DNA of 64,000 nucleotides. Source: JAWLBY01 sp041687455 (GTDB taxonomy: Bacteria > Pseudomonadota > Gammaproteobacteria > Xanthomonadales > Xanthomonadaceae). The notes beneath the pieces were generated by a model, which saw only the letters and a program-made list of their open reading frames with translations, searched no databases and was not told where the DNA came from. The position numbers were made by a program, and so were the translations under genes. This document shows positions 24,211 through 33,639 of this stretch, piece after piece; the stretch's first letter is position 1, and every line of letters begins with the position of its first letter. The stretch spans positions 310,001 through 374,000 of the forward strand of contig JAWLBY010000001.1 of NCBI GenBank assembly GCA_041687455.1. The letters run 5' to 3'.

Positions 24211-25155
24211 ATGACGCTCGACATCGCCGTCGTGATGGACCCGATCGGGTCGATCAACATCAAGAAGGACAGCTCGTTCGCGCTGCTGCTCGAGGCGCAA
24301 CGCCGCGGCCACCGGCTGCACTACGTCCTGCCGGGCTCGCTCGGCGCCGAACAGGGCCGTGCGGTGGCCGAGGTCGCCCGGCTCGAGGTCGCGGACGACC
24401 AGCGCGACTGGTTCCGGCTCGACGCGACCGAGCGGCGGCCGCTGGCCGGCCTGGATGCGCTGCTGATGCGGCGCGATCCGCCGGTCGATGCCGGCTACAT
24501 CCAGGACAGTTTCGTGCTGAGCCTGGCAGCCCGCGACGGTGTGCTGGTCGTCAATGACCCGCAGGGCCTGCGCGACATGAACGAGAAACTGTACGCGCTG
24601 CACTTCCCGCACTGCTGCCCGACGACCCGGGTCAGCCGCGACCCGCGCCGGCTGCGCGAGTTCGTGCTCGAACACGGCGATTGCGTGCTGAAGCCGCTGT
24701 ACGGCATGGGTGGCAAGTCGATCTTCCGCGCCCGGGCGTCGGACGACAACCTGAAGGTCATCATCGAAACGCTGACCGCCGGCGGCGAGCTGGTCATGGC
24801 GCAGCGTTTCATCCCGGAGATCAGCGCCGGTGACAAGCGGATCCTGCTGATCGACGGCGAGCCGGTACCGTTCGCGCTGGCCCGGATCCCGCCCGGCGAC
24901 GACTTCCGCGGCAACCTCGCGGTCGGCGGCCGCGGCGAGGCGCGACCGCTGTCCGAGCGCGACCGCTGGATCGCAGCGCAGGTCGGCCCGGAACTGGTTC
25001 GGCGCGGCATGATCCTGGTCGGGCTCGACGTGATCGGCGACTACCTGACCGAAGTGAACGTCACCAGCCCGACCTGCATCCGCGAACTCGACGCGCTGTG
25101 CGGGTTGAACATCGCCGGACAGGTACTGGACGCGATCGAGGCCCGCCTGCGGTGA
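24211..25155 (+). CDS. gshB: Glutathione synthetase GshB
   Basis: GshB, 314 residues, the ATP-grasp ligase joining gamma-glutamylcysteine and glycine. Diagnostic start VVMDPIGSINIKKDSSFALLLEAQRRGH, then MRRDPPVDAGYI, the glycine-rich loop KPLYGMGGKSIF, and near the end PFALARIPPGDDFRGNLAVGGRGEARPL, GLDVIGDYLTEVNVTSPTCIRE with metal-binding residues. Length is that of the proteobacterial enzyme. Divergent from pilG and joined to tonB by a GTGA overlap, an arrangement shared with xanthomonads. Confidence 0.96.
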   Translation: MTLDIAVVMDPIGSINIKKDSSFALLLEAQRRGHRLHYVLPGSLGAEQGRAVAEVARLEVADDQRDWFRLDATERRPLAGLDALLMRRDPPVDAGYIQDSFVLSLAARDGVLVVNDPQGLRDMNEKLYALHFPHCCPTTRVSRDPRRLREFVLEHGDCVLKPLYGMGGKSIFRARASDDNLKVIIETLTAGGELVMAQRFIPEISAGDKRILLIDGEPVPFALARIPPGDDFRGNLAVGGRGEARPLSERDRWIAAQVGPELVRRGMILVGLDVIGDYLTEVNVTSPTCIRELDALCGLNIAGQVLDAIEARLR

Positions 25156-26012
25156 CCCGGCCGGTCCGGACCACGCCGGGCGACCGGCTCGGTGCGACGC
25201 TGGCGTTCTCGCTGATCGTCCACGGCGTTGCGCTGCTCGGTCTCGGCTTCGGGCTCGACGACCCGGCCGCGCTGACGCCGACGCTGGAAGTGATCCTGAC
25301 CGAAACCCGCAGCGAGACGCCGCCGGAGCAGGCCGACTTCCTGGCCCAGGCGAGCCAGCGCGGCGGCGGCGAGAGCGAACGGACCGAACGGCCGCGGGAA
25401 CCGACCTCGGCTCCGACACCGGCGCCGACCTCCGGCCCGGCACCGCAACCGATCGAGGCCGGCTCGCCGCAGCCGCCGCAGGTCGCGCGCGAACGGGTGC
25501 TGGCGACCGAGCGCCCGCAGCCGCAGCGCACCGCCGCGCAGGATCGCCCGGAGGTCGCGCAACCGCTGCCGAGCAGCCGGCAACTGATCGAGCACAGCCT
25601 CGAGGCCGCCCGGCTGGCGGCCGAGATCGAACGCAAGTCGGAAGCCTATGCCAAGCGGCCGAAGCGCAAGTACGTGTCGGCGAACACCAAGGAATACGAG
25701 TTCGCCGCCTACATGCGCGCCTGGGTGCAACGGGTCGAGCGGATCGGCAACCTGAACTATCCCGAGCAGGCGCGCGAACGCAATCTGAGCGGGCAACTGG
25801 TGCTGACCGTGGCGGTGCGCCGCGACGGCTCGGTCGAGCGGATCGACATCGTCCAGCCGAGCGGGCACAAGATCCTCGACGACGCGGCGATTCGTACCGT
25901 CGAGCTCGCCGCGCCGTTCGGGCCGCTGCCGGACACCAGGGAACAGATCGACGTGCTGCACATCACCCGGACCTGGCAGTTCCTGCCCGGCGGCGTGCTG
26001 CGCAACGAATGA
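25152..26012 (+). CDS. tonB: TonB-family energy transducer
   Basis: 286 residues from the GTG that overlaps the gshB stop. N-terminal membrane helix with the TonB-type Ser-x3-His pattern (FSLIVHGVALLGLGFGL), a proline-rich periplasmic spacer (TSAPTPAPTSGPAPQP) and a C-terminal TonB domain (LNYPEQARERNLSGQLVLTV, RRDGSVERIDIVQPSGHKILDDAAIRTVELAAPF in parts). It would transmit ExbBD proton-motive energy to outer-membrane receptors; no ExbB/ExbD or receptor gene is in the window. A helical charged insert (ARLAAEIERKSEAYAKRPKRK) precedes the final domain. Confidence 0.88.
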   Translation: MTRPVRTTPGDRLGATLAFSLIVHGVALLGLGFGLDDPAALTPTLEVILTETRSETPPEQADFLAQASQRGGGESERTERPREPTSAPTPAPTSGPAPQPIEAGSPQPPQVARERVLATERPQPQRTAAQDRPEVAQPLPSSRQLIEHSLEAARLAAEIERKSEAYAKRPKRKYVSANTKEYEFAAYMRAWVQRVERIGNLNYPEQARERNLSGQLVLTVAVRRDGSVERIDIVQPSGHKILDDAAIRTVELAAPFGPLPDTREQIDVLHITRTWQFLPGGVLRNE

Positions 26013-26055
26013 CGGAACCGACGCGCGCCGTTCACTCCGGACCGCCGGCAGCCCG

Positions 26056-26068
26056 TACAATGGCCGCA
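26056..26068 (+). promoter_or_regulatory. -10 element placing transcription start at the yqgE ATG
   Basis: TACAAT at 26056-26061 ends exactly seven bases before the A of the yqgE ATG (26068), so the message would begin at or next to the start codon. The same spacing recurs at 47773-47785. Confidence 0.45.
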
Positions 26069-26634
26069 TGGACGCCGACCGGTACCTCGCCAACCACTTC
26101 CTGATCGCGGTACCGTCGTTGAACGACCCGAACTTCTCGCGGGCCGTCACGCTGCTCGCGCAGCACAACGACGAAGGCGCGATGGGCGTGATGATCAACC
26201 GCCTGTCCGACTACAAGCTCGGCGACATCCTCGGCCAGATGGACATCCAGACCGACGATCGCGATCTGCTCGCGACCCCGGTGCTGGCCGGCGGCCCGGT
26301 GCAACCCGAGCGCGGCTTCGTGCTGCACGACCCAACCGAGCGCGAGTGGGATTCGAGCTTCCTGATCTCGCCACAGCTCGCGCTGACCACGTCGCGCGAC
26401 ATCCTGATCGCGATGGCCGAAGGCAACGGCCCGCGGCGCGCGGTCGTCGCGCTCGGCTACGCCGGCTGGACTGCCGGCCAGCTCGAGATCGAGCTGCAGG
26501 AGAACACCTGGGTCGCGGCACAGGCCGATGCGTCGATCCTGTTCGACACCCCGGTCGAGCAGCGCTGGTCGGCGGCCGCCCGGCTGATCGGCATCGACAT
26601 GAGCCTGTTCACCAATTACGCCGGCCACGCCTGA
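26068..26634 (+). CDS. yqgE: YqgE/AlgH family protein (UPF0301)
   Basis: 188 residues of the YqgE/AlgH family: LANHFLIAVPSLNDPNFSRAV at the start, ARGH-family GAMGVMINRLSDYKLGDIL, the hallmark AGGPVQPERGFVLH, and GYAGWTAGQLEIELQENTW. The molecular function is not established; it is a conserved neighbour of ruvX (yqgF), as here, 19 bases upstream of it. Length is normal. Confidence 0.93.
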   Translation: MDADRYLANHFLIAVPSLNDPNFSRAVTLLAQHNDEGAMGVMINRLSDYKLGDILGQMDIQTDDRDLLATPVLAGGPVQPERGFVLHDPTEREWDSSFLISPQLALTTSRDILIAMAEGNGPRRAVVALGYAGWTAGQLEIELQENTWVAAQADASILFDTPVEQRWSAAARLIGIDMSLFTNYAGHA

Positions 26635-26653
26635 GCCCACCGCCGCGCCGGCG

Positions 26654-27115
26654 ATGAGCAGCGATCCGTCGTCCCTGCCGTCAGCGGCCGCCACCAACGT
26701 GCTCGGCTTCGACGTCGGTCACCGCCGCATCGGCATCGCGCTCGGCAACACGCTGAGCGGCGCTGCCCGCCCGCTCGCGGTGCTCGAGCGCAACGGCGAG
26801 TTCTGGCACCGGCTCGATGCGATGGTGGCCGACTGGCGGCCGGCGCGGCTGGTCGTCGGCGAGCCGCTGACGCTCGACGGCGCCGAGCAGGAAGCCACCC
26901 GCGTCGCCCGCGCGTTCGCCCGCCAGGCCGGCCAGCGTTACGGCGTGCCGATCGTGCTGGTCGACGAACGATCGAGTTCGAAGGAAGCCGATCGCCGCTT
27001 CGCCGCGGCGCGCGCCGCCGGCGCGGCGCGAAGGCGCGATGCGCTGTTGCACGACGCACGGGCGGCGGAGGTCATTCTCGATCGATGGTTCATGGCGGGA
27101 ATGCCCGCAGCGTGA
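26654..27115 (+). CDS. ruvX: Holliday junction resolvase-like nuclease RuvX/YqgF
   Basis: 153 residues with the RNase H-like YqgF fold: first acidic residue in LGFDVGHRRIGIAL, second in RLVVGEPLTLDG, and DERSSSKEADRRF carrying the later acidic cluster. Known roles of YqgF include processing of pre-16S rRNA ends in E. coli. The C-terminus has an alanine/arginine-rich insert (RFAAARAAGAARRRDALLHD). Follows yqgE closely. Confidence 0.92.
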   Translation: MSSDPSSLPSAAATNVLGFDVGHRRIGIALGNTLSGAARPLAVLERNGEFWHRLDAMVADWRPARLVVGEPLTLDGAEQEATRVARAFARQAGQRYGVPIVLVDERSSSKEADRRFAAARAAGAARRRDALLHDARAAEVILDRWFMAGMPAA

Positions 27116-27250
27116 GGGCCGCCCGATCCGGCTCTCGGTTGAAGCGCGGCTGACCTATTTCGGCGGGTCACAAGGCAAGTCATCGGCATGGCGTCGTGAT
27201 GGCGTCGTGGCCGGTTCGGGCATCGGCCATGCCGCATCTCCGGTTGATCT

Positions 27251-27280
27251 GTGGGAGCGGCCTCAGCCGCGATCTCCCCC
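27251..27280. repeat. REP-type palindrome (GTGGGAGCGGCCTCAGCCGC)
   Basis: GCGGC-CTCA-GCCGC at 27257-27270 within GTGGGAG...TCTCCC, a hairpin of the REP type widespread in pseudomonads and xanthomonads. It lies in the 200-base gap between ruvX and pyrB, upstream of pyrB. Confidence 0.7.
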
Positions 27281-27316
27281 ATCTTCGTGGCGCCATACCC
27301 GCCCATGGGTTGCAGC

Positions 27317-28279
27317 ATGGCCGATAATGCGCGCCGCCGCCCCTGCCCGGACCGCCCGATGCTGCGCCATCTGCTGACCCTGCAAGACCTGCCTCGCTCC
27401 ACGCTCGAAGCCATGCTCGACCGCGCGGCCGTGCTGCGCACGACCGCGTTGCACGGGCCGTTCGAGCACCGACCGCTGGCCGGCCGCACGATGGTCAACC
27501 TGTTCTTCGAACCGTCGACCCGCACGCGCTGTTCGTTCGAACTGGCCGGCGCCCGGCTCGGCGCGACGGTGGTCAATTTCGACATGGCGAACTCGTCGTC
27601 GCGCAAGGGCGAGACGCTGGCCGACACGCTGCACACACTGGAAGCGATGGGCGCAACACTGTTCGCGGTCCGGCATTCGGTCGACGGCGCGGTTGCCACG
27701 CTGGCCGAGGTCTGCGGCCCGACGACCGGGCTGATCAACGCCGGCGACGGACGCAGCGCGCACCCCACCCAGGGTCTGCTCGACATGCTGACGATACGGC
27801 AGCACAAGGGCTGCGATTTCTCCGCACTGAAGATCGCGATCGTCGGCGACATCCGCCATTCGCGCGTGGCGCGCTCCGACCTGCATGCACTGCAGACGCT
27901 CGGTACCGGCGAGATTCGCGTGGCTGCTCCGACCGCCTTGCTGCCGGAGCCGGCGCTGCTGCACGGCTGCCGGATCTGCGGGTCGGTCGACGAAGCGGTC
28001 GCCGACGCCGACGTCGTGATGACGCTGCGACTGCAGCGCGAGCGGATGGACGAAGGCCTGGTCGCGTCGCTGGAGGCCTATTTCCGCGACTGGGGCATCA
28101 GCGAGGAACGGCTGGCGCAGGCGGCGCCGGATGCGATCGTGATGCATCCGGGGCCGATGAACCGCGGCGTCGAGATCAGCGATGCGGTGGCCGACGGCCC
28201 GCAGTCGGTGATCCGCGAGCAAGTCTCGAACGGCGTTGCGGTGCGGATGGCGGTGCTGGAGACGCTGGCGGGCGGCTGA
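27317..28279 (+). CDS. pyrB: Aspartate carbamoyltransferase catalytic subunit PyrB
   Basis: 320 residues from ATG 27317, the enzyme condensing carbamoyl phosphate and aspartate in pyrimidine synthesis. Carbamoyl-phosphate loop FFEPSTRTRCSFELA, then NSSSRKGETLADT, NAGDGRSAHPTQGLLDMLTI, VGDIRHSRVARSDLHAL, LRLQRERMDEG, and HPGPMNRGVEI. It lacks a pyrI neighbour and resembles xanthomonad PyrB. A -10-like GATAAT at 27323-27328 lies just inside this start, so the true start may be ATG 27359 (MLRHLLTLQDLPRS), which removes an atypical Arg-rich tail. Confidence 0.93.
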   Translation: MADNARRRPCPDRPMLRHLLTLQDLPRSTLEAMLDRAAVLRTTALHGPFEHRPLAGRTMVNLFFEPSTRTRCSFELAGARLGATVVNFDMANSSSRKGETLADTLHTLEAMGATLFAVRHSVDGAVATLAEVCGPTTGLINAGDGRSAHPTQGLLDMLTIRQHKGCDFSALKIAIVGDIRHSRVARSDLHALQTLGTGEIRVAAPTALLPEPALLHGCRICGSVDEAVADADVVMTLRLQRERMDEGLVASLEAYFRDWGISEERLAQAAPDAIVMHPGPMNRGVEISDAVADGPQSVIREQVSNGVAVRMAVLETLAGG

Positions 28280-28330
28280 TCGGGCTCGGCAGGGACGTCC
28301 AACCGTAACGGAAAGCACCCTTTCGGCGCG

Positions 28331-28382
28331 GGCTTCAGCCGCGATCTTGTCGCTGTGGATTCAAGAGATCGCGGCTGAAGCC
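28331..28382. repeat. Inverted REP pair (BIME-like) downstream of pyrB
   Basis: GGCTTCAGCCGCGATC (28331-28346) and its perfect complement GATCGCGGCTGAAGCC (28367-28382) flank 20 bases. Each arm carries the GCGGCTGAAGCCGC core typical of xanthomonad REPs. The pair sits between convergent pyrB and pilU and could act as a terminator or message stabiliser for both. Confidence 0.8.
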
Positions 28383-28433
28383 GCTCCCAGGGCGGGGCGT
28401 GCGCTGGTCCGCCGACAGCGTTCGACCATATCC

Positions 28434-28488
28434 CGATTCGCGATTCCCGATTTTCGATTTTCGATTTTCGATTTTCGATTTTCGAGAA
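28434..28488. repeat. Heptamer array with CGATTTT units abutting the pilU stop
   Basis: CGATTCG, CGATTCC, five copies of CGATTTT, then CGAGAAT run without gaps up to the TGA of pilU. These are variants of the CGGGATT family seen at 2206; the T-rich form would put four-base T runs after the pilU stop on the plus strand (A runs in its message). Confidence 0.9.
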
Positions 28489-29619
<1,131 letters not shown>

Positions 29620-29635
29620 GGGAGCTGCGCTCCGG

Positions 29636-29670
29636 GAATCGGGAATGGAGATGGAGAATCCGGGAATAGA
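29636..29670. repeat. Decayed heptamer tract between pilT and pilU
   Basis: GGGAATCGGGAATGG followed by GAGAATCCGGGAATAG, imperfect relatives of the CGGGATT array. It lies 17-51 bases ahead of the pilU start. The rest of this 142-base gap shows no other signal. Confidence 0.5.
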
Positions 29671-29761
29671 TGAGCGGGCAACCGGAGAACCCAGTCTGTG
29701 CGCCGACGCACACTGCTGACCATTCCGATGCCCGATTCCCTGTTCGAGGCCCGCGTTCGAA

Positions 29762-30799
29762 TCAGTCGAACAGGCGCTTGTCCTTGGCGTACTCGCGCGC
29801 CTGCTGCTTCACGACCAGGCCACGCTTGGTCAGGTCGAGCAGGCACTGGTCGAGCGTCTGCATGCCGACGTTCTGGCCAGTCTGGATCGCCGAGTACATC
29901 TGCGCGACCTTGTCTTCGCGAATCAGGTTACGGATCGCCGGGGTGGCGACCATGATCTCGTGCGCGGCAACGCGGCCGCCGCCGACCTTCTTCAGCAGGC
30001 TCTGCGAAATCACCGCCCGCAGGCTCTCGGACAGCATCGAACGCACCATCGGCTTTTCGCCGGCCGGGAACACGTCGATGATGCGGTCGATGGTTTTCGC
30101 CGCCGACGACGTGTGCAGCGTGCCGAACACCAGATGGCCGGTCTCGGCGGCGGTCAGCGCCAGCCGGATCGTTTCGAGGTCGCGCAGCTCGCCGACCAGG
30201 ATGTAGTCCGGATCTTCACGCAGTGCCGAGCGCAGCGCCTCGTTGAAGCCGTGGGTGTCGCGGTGCACCTCGCGCTGGTTGATCAGGCAGCGATTCGAGG
30301 TGTGGACGAATTCGATCGGATCCTCGACGGTCAGGATGTGGCCGTACTCGCTCTTGTTGACGTGGTCGACCATCGCCGCGAGCGTGGTCGACTTGCCGGA
30401 GCCGGTCGGACCGGTGACGAGGATCAGGCCCTGCGGCTGCTCGATCAGTTCCTTGAAGATCTTCGGCGCCGCCAGATCCTCGAGGGTCAGCACCTCGGAC
30501 GGAATGGTACGGAATACCGCACCGGCGCCGCGGTTCTGGTTGAACGCGTTGACGCGGAAGCGTGCCAGCCCGGCAATCTCGAAGCTGAAGTCGCACTCGA
30601 GGAATTCCTCGTAATCGCGGCGCTGCTTGTCCGACATGATGTCGTACACCAGCGCGTGGACCTGCTTGTGCTCGAGCGCGGGAATGTTGATCCGGCGCAC
30701 GTCGCCGTCGACCCGGATCATCGGCGGCAAGCCGGCCGAGAGATGAAGGTCGGAAGCCTTGTTCTTGACCGAAAATGCCAGCAGCTCGGCGATATCCAT
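29762..30799 (-). CDS. pilT: Type IV pilus retraction ATPase PilT
   Basis: PilT, 345 residues, the hexameric ATPase that retracts type IV pili in twitching. LLAFSVKNKASDLHLSAGLPP at the start, Walker A GPTGSGKSTTLAAM (about 130), Asp box VEDPIEFVH, Walker B ILVGELRDLETIRLAL, His box GTLHTSSAAKTIDRI, and the PilT signature AIRNLIRE. GAGGAAC precedes the ATG at 30799. Divergent from yggS; the 110-base gap carries both promoters. Works with the PilU and Chp genes in this window. Confidence 0.96.
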   Translation of the reverse strand: MDIAELLAFSVKNKASDLHLSAGLPPMIRVDGDVRRINIPALEHKQVHALVYDIMSDKQRRDYEEFLECDFSFEIAGLARFRVNAFNQNRGAGAVFRTIPSEVLTLEDLAAPKIFKELIEQPQGLILVTGPTGSGKSTTLAAMVDHVNKSEYGHILTVEDPIEFVHTSNRCLINQREVHRDTHGFNEALRSALREDPDYILVGELRDLETIRLALTAAETGHLVFGTLHTSSAAKTIDRIIDVFPAGEKPMVRSMLSESLRAVISQSLLKKVGGGRVAAHEIMVATPAIRNLIREDKVAQMYSAIQTGQNVGMQTLDQCLLDLTKRGLVVKQQAREYAKDKRLFD

Positions 30800-30909
30800 G
30801 CGGTTCCTCGGACGGTCCGTGGGCCGGATTGCGTACCGCAGGCTTGCGGCGGCCCGGTTGCCGACCGAGTATAGCGCCGCCCATTGCCAAAGCGATTGCC
30901 CGTTCCTCG

Positions 30910-31611
30910 ATGCCGACCAGCGCTTCCGTCGAACCCTTGAACGGGCTGCTGGCCCGGATCGACGCCGCTGCCGCGAAGCACGGGCGCGCCGGCCAGGTGC
31001 GGCTGCTCGCGGTCAGCAAGACGCGCAGCGCCGGCGAGATCGCGGCGCTGGCAGCGGCCGGCCAGAACGCGTTCGGCGAAAACTACGTTCAGGAAGCGTT
31101 GGCCAAGCAACCGGCGCTGGCCGGGCTGCCGCTCGAATGGCATCTGATCGGTCCGCTGCAGTCGAACAAGTGCCGCGAGGCGGCGACCGCCTTCGACTGG
31201 GTGCAATCGGTCGACCGCGAGAAACTGCCGCCATTGCTCGACCGCCATCGGCCGGACGGGCGGCCGCCGCTGAATGTACTTGTCCAGGTCAACATCGATG
31301 CCGAGTCGTCGAAATTCGGCTGTCGCCCCGAGCAGATCGCTGCACTGGCGGCACAGATCGCCGCCCTGCCGCGCTTGCGGCTGCGCGGGCTGATGGCGAT
31401 TCCACGCCCGGATCCGGACCCGCTCCGCCGCCGGACCGCATTCGCGGCGATGCGCGAGCAGTTCGAACGGCTCCGCGCGCAGCATCCGGGCATCGACACG
31501 CTGTCGATGGGCATGAGCGACGACTTCGAACTGGCGATCGCCGAGGGCGCGACGATGGTGCGGGTCGGCACGGCGTTGTTCGGCGCGCGGCCGACCAAGG
31601 GCGGGCACTGA
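30910..31611 (+). CDS. yggS: PLP homeostasis protein YggS (PROSC/PLPBP)
   Basis: 233 residues of the YggS family, a PLP-binding TIM barrel without known enzymatic activity that controls free PLP and amino-acid balance. Seen: PLP lysine in RLLAVSKTRSAGEI, FGENYVQEALAK, WHLIGPLQSNK, QVNIDAESSKFGC, LRGLMAIP, and phosphate-binding LSMGMSDDFELAIAEGATMVRVGTALFG. The start at 30910 gives the standard N-terminus; earlier in-frame codons add unrelated sequence. Upstream of proC-yggT, a common gammaproteobacterial order. Confidence 0.95.
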   Translation: MPTSASVEPLNGLLARIDAAAAKHGRAGQVRLLAVSKTRSAGEIAALAAAGQNAFGENYVQEALAKQPALAGLPLEWHLIGPLQSNKCREAATAFDWVQSVDREKLPPLLDRHRPDGRPPLNVLVQVNIDAESSKFGCRPEQIAALAAQIAALPRLRLRGLMAIPRPDPDPLRRRTAFAAMREQFERLRAQHPGIDTLSMGMSDDFELAIAEGATMVRVGTALFGARPTKGGH

Positions 31612-31625
31612 CCCGCTTCGGCGGG
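31612..31625 (+). terminator. TTCG-tetraloop hairpin at the yggS stop
   Basis: CCCGC-TTCG-GCGGG begins at the first base after the yggS TGA. The UUCG loop makes a very stable stem, but there is no T-tract. It may end or stabilise the yggS message; the next gene, proC, starts 146 bases on, after a possible -10 TATCTT near 31735. Confidence 0.45.
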
Positions 31626-31771
31626 CCCGGTCGCGGCCGGCGCGGGTCGAATCGCACGCAGGGCGAAACCGCACCGCGGCTGAAGCTGCCTCGGACGGCG
31701 GCGGCCGCACTGCGAGTCGCGTGGCGCTGCCTGCTATCTTTGGCTGTCCCCGCCCGAACCCGCGACCGCCG

Positions 31772-32617
31772 ATGACCGACGCCCGCAACGACCGCCCCGC
31801 TGCGCCCCGCATCGCCTTCGTCGGCGGCGGCAACATGGCACGTTCGCTGATCGGCGGACTGCTCGCCCGGCAGCACCCGCGCGACCGGCTGCAGGTGGCC
31901 GAGCCGAACGCCGACACCCGGGCGCAGCTCGAACGCGATTTCGGCGTCGCCACGCACGACGACAACGCCGCTGCGGTGCGCGATGCCGAGCTGGTCGTGC
32001 TGGCGGTCAAGCCGCAGGTCATGGCGCCGGTCTGCGCCGGCATCGCCGCGACGCTGCCAGCCGACGCGGTGGTGATCTCGATCGCGGCCGGCATCACCAC
32101 CGCGCAGCTCGATCGCTGGCTCGGCGGCGGCCGCGCGATCGTCCGGGCGATGCCGAACACGCCGGCGCTGCTCGGCGCCGGCGCGACCGGCGTATTCGCG
32201 AATGCGCGGGTCGACGAGCGGCGTCGCGCACAGGCCGAAGCGACACTGGCCGCAGTCGGCATCAGCGTGCGGATCGATGCCGAGGCGCAGATGGACGCGG
32301 TGACCGCGCTGTCCGGCAGCGGTCCGGCCTACCTGTTCCTGCTCGCCGAGGCGATGCAGCAGGCGGCGGTCGGCCAGGGTCTGCCGGAAGACGCGGCGCG
32401 GGCGCTGGCGACCCAGACCCTGCTCGGCGCAGCGCGTATGCTGGCCGAATCCGGCGAGCCGGCGGCCACCTTGCGGGCCCGGGTCACGTCGCCCGGCGGC
32501 ACCACGCAGGCCGCGATCGAACATTTCGAAGCCGGCGAGTTCCGGCGCCTGGTCGACGGCGCGATCGCCGCCGCAACGCGCCGCGGGGCCGAACTGTCGC
32601 AGGCGGCCGGGAGCTGA
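31772..32617 (+). CDS. proC: Pyrroline-5-carboxylate reductase ProC
   Basis: 281 residues, the NADPH-dependent last enzyme of proline synthesis. Rossmann start RIAFVGGGNMARSLIGGLL, then VVLAVKPQVMAPVC, SIAAGITTAQLDRWLG, RAMPNTPALLGAGATGVFAN and the C-terminal dimer motif DAVTALSGSGPAYLFLLAEA, ending with LRARVTSPGGTTQAAI. Start at ATG 31772 rather than the longer upstream frame, because the glycine motif should lie about 15 residues in. Followed by yggT after 3 bases. Confidence 0.96.
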   Translation: MTDARNDRPAAPRIAFVGGGNMARSLIGGLLARQHPRDRLQVAEPNADTRAQLERDFGVATHDDNAAAVRDAELVVLAVKPQVMAPVCAGIAATLPADAVVISIAAGITTAQLDRWLGGGRAIVRAMPNTPALLGAGATGVFANARVDERRRAQAEATLAAVGISVRIDAEAQMDAVTALSGSGPAYLFLLAEAMQQAAVGQGLPEDAARALATQTLLGAARMLAESGEPAATLRARVTSPGGTTQAAIEHFEAGEFRRLVDGAIAAATRRGAELSQAAGS

Positions 32618-32620
32618 TTC

Positions 32621-33193
32621 ATGAGCTATTTCGCCAACGCACTGTCGATGCTGGTCGACTTCGTGTTCATGCTGGTGGTCGGGCTGTTCGTGGTCCGGCT
32701 GCTGCTGCAGTGGGCAGGAGCGAGCTTCCACAATCCGATCAGCCAGTTCTTCTATCGGGCGACCAATCCGCTGCTGATGCCGCTGCGCCGGCCGCTGCCG
32801 ACGATCCGTGGGTTCAACACCGCTGCCGCGGTGGTCGCCTGGATCTTCGCCGCGATCGAAGTCTGGGTGATCGCCGCGCTGCACGGCCGGATGCTGAACC
32901 TGTCGGCGAGCCTGGCGTTCGGGCTCGCCAGCGTGATTTCGATGGTGCTGGCAATCTTCGTCGGCCTGCTGATCCTGACCGTGCTGATCTCGCTGATCAA
33001 TCCGGGCGCCGATCATGCGATCTCCCGGCTGGCCTGGCAGATGACCGAGCCGGTGCTGCGTCCGATCCGGCGTCGGATGCCGGCAGTCGGTCCGTTCGAC
33101 TTCTCTCCGTTGGTAGCGTTTGCGGCGGTCGCGCTGGCGCATGTACTGGTCGTAGCGCCGATCCGCGACATCGGCACCTGGCTGACACGATGA
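32621..33193 (+). CDS. yggT: YggT family inner-membrane protein
   Basis: 190 residues with two YGGT repeats. Each has a hydrophobic helix followed by an NP-rich amphipathic part: FHNPISQFFYRATNPLLMPLRRPLP and LINPGADHAISRLAWQMTEPVLRPIRRRMP. Four membrane segments are visible. Family members have been linked to osmotic or potassium stress but the mechanism is not known. Its place right after proC is conserved in gammaproteobacteria. Confidence 0.92.
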   Translation: MSYFANALSMLVDFVFMLVVGLFVVRLLLQWAGASFHNPISQFFYRATNPLLMPLRRPLPTIRGFNTAAAVVAWIFAAIEVWVIAALHGRMLNLSASLAFGLASVISMVLAIFVGLLILTVLISLINPGADHAISRLAWQMTEPVLRPIRRRMPAVGPFDFSPLVAFAAVALAHVLVVAPIRDIGTWLTR

Positions 33194-33204
33194 AGGAGAT
33201 AGCG

Positions 33205-33639
33205 ATGCGCAATCTGTGGCTGTTCTTGCTTCTGCTCGCAATCGCGCCGGCACGGGCGAACCAGCAGGTCGCCGCCGGAGACCTGGTCATGCTCTACAGC
33301 GTCGTTCCGACCCTCGACCTCGCCCCCGAGGTTGCGCGCCAGTATGGCCTGACCCGCTCGTCGGGCCGCGCACTGCTGAACATCGCGCTGCGCCGCACGC
33401 TGGCCGACGGCAGCGATACCGCGGTGGCCGGAACGGTGCGCGCCGCGGCCACCAACGAAGCCGGCCAGCGGCAGGAACTGAGGCTGCGCGAGGTGCGTGA
33501 AGGCGACGCGATCTACTACCTCGCCGAGGTCCGCGTCAGCGACGGCGATACGCTGCGCTACGAACTCGAAGCCAGCGTCGACGGCTCGCCGCAGCCGGTT
33601 GCGGTGCGCTTCTCGCAGCCGTATTTCGTGCCCCGCTGA
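33205..33639 (+). CDS. Secreted DUF4426-family protein
   Basis: 144 residues. A signal peptide (MRNLWLFLLLLAIAPARA) is followed by a small beta-rich domain (VAAGDLVMLYSVVPTLDLAPEVARQYGLTRSSGRALLNIALRR in pieces; IYYLAEVRVSDGDTLRYELEASV). Position directly after yggT and the overall pattern match DUF4426, a family of unknown role. AAGGAGAT four bases before the ATG at 33205 decides the start. Its stop overlaps the next ATG by one base (TGATG). Confidence 0.8.
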   Translation: MRNLWLFLLLLAIAPARANQQVAAGDLVMLYSVVPTLDLAPEVARQYGLTRSSGRALLNIALRRTLADGSDTAVAGTVRAAATNEAGQRQELRLREVREGDAIYYLAEVRVSDGDTLRYELEASVDGSPQPVAVRFSQPYFVPR

